Positions 44,852-46,529 of a stretch of 46,529 nt of DNA are shown here, in pieces (position 1 is the first letter of the stretch; each line of letters begins with the position of its first letter). A program made the position numbers and the translations under genes. The notes beneath the pieces were generated by a model. It saw only the letters and a list, made by a program, of their open reading frames with translations, searched no databases and had not been told where the DNA came from. This DNA is from a virus: positions 1 to 46,529 of the IMG/VR virus record IMGVR_UViG_3300007960_004792; one strand, given 5' to 3'.

Positions 44852-45914
44852 CGTTGAAATAAAATTACGTAATTATACTACCGGACAATTCCATTCTGTG
44901 TTTTTTGATGTGTATGACAACAGCCTGTCTCGTAAATGGTTAGATGCATTTAATAACATACTGAACAATAACCTACATTTAGAAAAAAATTATTGCTTTT
45001 TTGGGTTTGCTGATGGTGATCGTAACGGAAACTTCTTAATTGACAAAATTAATCAGGTAATCGAATATATTAATAATAGCAATATTGGATATAAGATTGA
45101 TGATCACTTCACATTAAGCAATTCACTAACAACTGAAATTTCAGAAAATGATGGAAAAGAAAGAATTGTGGTTGATCACGATCATTTCAATCGACTGCAT
45201 TTATATTTTGAAGAACTTCAGGGAACTGCACAAGAACCATCACCATATGCGTTAAAGGCCAATGACGAACAACGATGGTATATAAGACAAACCAATCTAT
45301 TATGTCATGAATTTGAATCTTGGGCACTGAGTTACGGCAAAAAATTCCATATGCCTGAATGGATGCGTCCCAGTCAACTCATGTGCTGGATTAATGCACC
45401 CAGATTTGAACTAGATGAGAATGATTTTGATTTATTTGGTATTGATACCATTTCCAGGCCATTGGGTGGTGTATTTGTGGGCGTCAACAAGGCAGTAGGA
45501 AAACATCACTGGGAAGTTTTTAATGACGAAGGCAGAGATTCCCGGGTTGGTGAGCTAGTGTCAACCACCCTCAGAGGACAAACGCTTGCTGCTGGTGATT
45601 TCGATATTGAATGGGCCAGAGATCCAAGCCATTTCGAATTTATGCAGAAAAAACTACAGGATTTTAGACAGTGGTTAATAGTTAATGGATTTGATCCTGA
45701 TGATAAAACACTGACTATCGGACACCCACAAATCGGTCAGGTTGATTTACAAAAAAGTTTTAATAGCACAGATTATCAGGATATCTGGAACACTCTCTAT
45801 AAGTATTTGGACGTATATAGTATTCGTACATCAGATGCTTATGCTGAATATGATTATCACTGGAGCGATCCAGATTTTGTGCAAAGACAGATAGAAGCAA
45901 TAGGAAAACATTAA
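44826..45914 (+). CDS. Unrecognised 362-residue protein coupled to the radical SAM genes
   Basis: Starts at the ATG at 44826, inside the end of copy 5, with AGGA a few bases further up. The first ~110 residues are a mixed alpha/beta start with KNYCFFGFADGDRNGNFLID. The centre has VVDHDHFNRLHLYFEELQG and NLLCHEFESWALSYG, with a cluster of His, Asp and Glu that could bind a metal. Later come LGGVFVGVNKAVGKHHWEVF and FDIEWARDPSHFEF. No known family is assigned, no signal peptide or membrane segment is seen. Its overlap with a radical SAM gene suggests a role in the same pathway, as partner, substrate or processing enzyme. The gene is sure, the function open. Confidence 0.65.
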   Translation: MSGGKILDSVEIKLRNYTTGQFHSVFFDVYDNSLSRKWLDAFNNILNNNLHLEKNYCFFGFADGDRNGNFLIDKINQVIEYINNSNIGYKIDDHFTLSNSLTTEISENDGKERIVVDHDHFNRLHLYFEELQGTAQEPSPYALKANDEQRWYIRQTNLLCHEFESWALSYGKKFHMPEWMRPSQLMCWINAPRFELDENDFDLFGIDTISRPLGGVFVGVNKAVGKHHWEVFNDEGRDSRVGELVSTTLRGQTLAAGDFDIEWARDPSHFEFMQKKLQDFRQWLIVNGFDPDDKTLTIGHPQIGQVDLQKSFNSTDYQDIWNTLYKYLDVYSIRTSDAYAEYDYHWSDPDFVQRQIEAIGKH

Positions 45915-46015
45915 TGAATATTTTTAAACGACTCTGGAACAAGATTAAACTCGAAATCCGTTACAGAAAGAAACTAAAAGAATTACGTAAGCGCGATCCA
46001 TTTATCTACAAATGA
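45914..46015 (+). CDS. 33-residue basic peptide
   Basis: MNIFKRLWNKIKLEIRYRKK, then LKELRKRDPFIYK. The ATG shares its A with the previous stop (TAATG), and its own stop overlaps the next gene's ATG by four bases (ATGA), so it is fitted exactly between two coupled genes. It is strongly basic and likely a single amphipathic helix with a RDPFIYK tail. I believe very small proteins with this tail occur in other marine T4-like phages, but cannot verify. It has no cysteine. Function is unknown; nucleic-acid or membrane binding is possible from charge alone. Confidence 0.65.
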   Translation: MNIFKRLWNKIKLEIRYRKKLKELRKRDPFIYK

Positions 46016-46529
46016 GTATAGCAATCGCAGGATACGGATTTGTTGGGCATGCTGTTGCTGCTAAGTTTAGCAAGCACATGGACATTATTGTTGTTGATCC
46101 TAAAATTGGACTAGAAACCGTAGAGGATTATAACGATGTCGACGGGGTTATTATTTGCGTTAACACACCAAGTGCTGCTGATGGATCGTGCGATTATTCG
46201 CATGTAGCACAAGTGTTAACAACCATAGACAGTACTATTCCGGTTGTGATTAAATCAGCAGTTGATGTTAAAGGCGTACTAGATCTAAAACAACAATTTC
46301 CCAATCATGAAATCACATATAGCCCAGAGTTTCTTCGCGCTGAAACAGCAGACAGAGATTTTGCTACGCAAGATTATGTTATTCTAGGTGGCGGCAATCA
46401 AGATTTTTGGCTTGATATATGGACACTAGCATTTCCGTATATTGAAGCACACTTAATCACCGACATTGAAGCAAGTCTAGTTAAATATGCTGAAAATAGT
46501 TTCTTAGCAACTAAAGTAAGTTTCTTTAA
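46012..46529 (+). CDS. UDP-glucose 6-dehydrogenase-like protein, N-terminal part (runs off the window end)
   Basis: 172 residues visible, open to the last base. The N terminus is a Rossmann NAD-binding fold (SIAIAGYGFVGHAV, G-x-G-x-x-G at 7-12). Family landmarks follow: GVIICVNTPSAADGSCDYSH, then the SPEFLRAETADRDF segment that shapes the UDP-sugar site, and EASLVKYAENSFLATKVSFF with the conserved Lys and Asn. The catalytic Cys (in a C-P-K-D context in this family) would lie beyond the window. The enzyme oxidises UDP-glucose or a related UDP-sugar to the uronate. It starts in a 4-base overlap with the small peptide gene, so it belongs to the accessory operon and could supply a donor to the three glycosyltransferase-like proteins. 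Confidence 0.8.
   Translation, partial: MSIAIAGYGFVGHAVAAKFSKHMDIIVVDPKIGLETVEDYNDVDGVIICVNTPSAADGSCDYSHVAQVLTTIDSTIPVVIKSAVDVKGVLDLKQQFPNHEITYSPEFLRAETADRDFATQDYVILGGGNQDFWLDIWTLAFPYIEAHLITDIEASLVKYAENSFLATKVSFF

Noticed and set aside
1-46529. tRNA genes, integrase, transposase or attachment sites
   Set aside because: Gaps between genes are too short for tRNAs apart from two of about 120-140 bases, and neither shows a cloverleaf; no recombinase motifs were seen in any frame.

Overview
The window is part of a tailed double-stranded DNA phage genome of the marine T4-like (cyanophage/pelagiphage-type) myovirus group. The evidence is a run of T4-type baseplate genes (gp48/54-like, gp53, gp5-like, gp25, gp6), a gp4 head-completion gene, T4-late-type ATAAATA promoter boxes, tight gene packing and AT-rich codon use. 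The host cannot be fixed from the sequence. The combination of a giant repeat-rich baseplate/fibre protein and an accessory block of radical SAM, glycosyltransferase and UDP-glucose-dehydrogenase-like genes suggests a phage of marine bacteria.

Layout. (1) 1-313, minus strand: the start of an unrecognised gene with a consensus sigma70-type promoter, facing away from everything else. (2) 387-9954: a late operon coding for the tail-tube/baseplate junction protein, gp53, a 1331-residue structural protein, a gp5-type spike without a lysozyme domain, a glycine-rich protein and gp25. (3) 9957-28560: a second late operon with an enlarged gp6 and a single 15.1-kb reading frame for a 5047-residue protein built from cupredoxin-like, carbohydrate-binding-like, integrin-type beta-propeller and tandem ~40-residue beta repeats. 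(4) 28570-31911: three further virion proteins, two of them behind late boxes, closed by a strong terminator. (5) 31956-46529: a tightly overlapping plus-strand operon, starting from a sigma70-like promoter that shares bases with the terminator. It runs through a small conserved-looking protein, gp4, a 60-residue protein, three GT-A glycosyltransferase-like proteins, an amidinotransferase-family enzyme, five radical SAM-related proteins (one degenerate), an unrecognised 362-residue protein, a 33-residue basic peptide and the start of a UDP-sugar dehydrogenase.

How it fits together. Regions 2-4 supply the baseplate and receptor-contact apparatus and look late-expressed. Region 5 looks like a sugar/peptide modification cassette: nucleotide-sugar oxidation, glycosyl transfer, amidino transfer and radical chemistry. 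Its target is unknown. It could be the virion surface, host envelope glycans or a peptide. The radical SAM array, with its auxiliary-cluster cysteines placed before the radical SAM core and one family member that has lost the core, is the best candidate for an undescribed system here.

No tRNA, rRNA, CRISPR array, insertion sequence or integrase was seen. No stretch over 300 bases lacks a gene.
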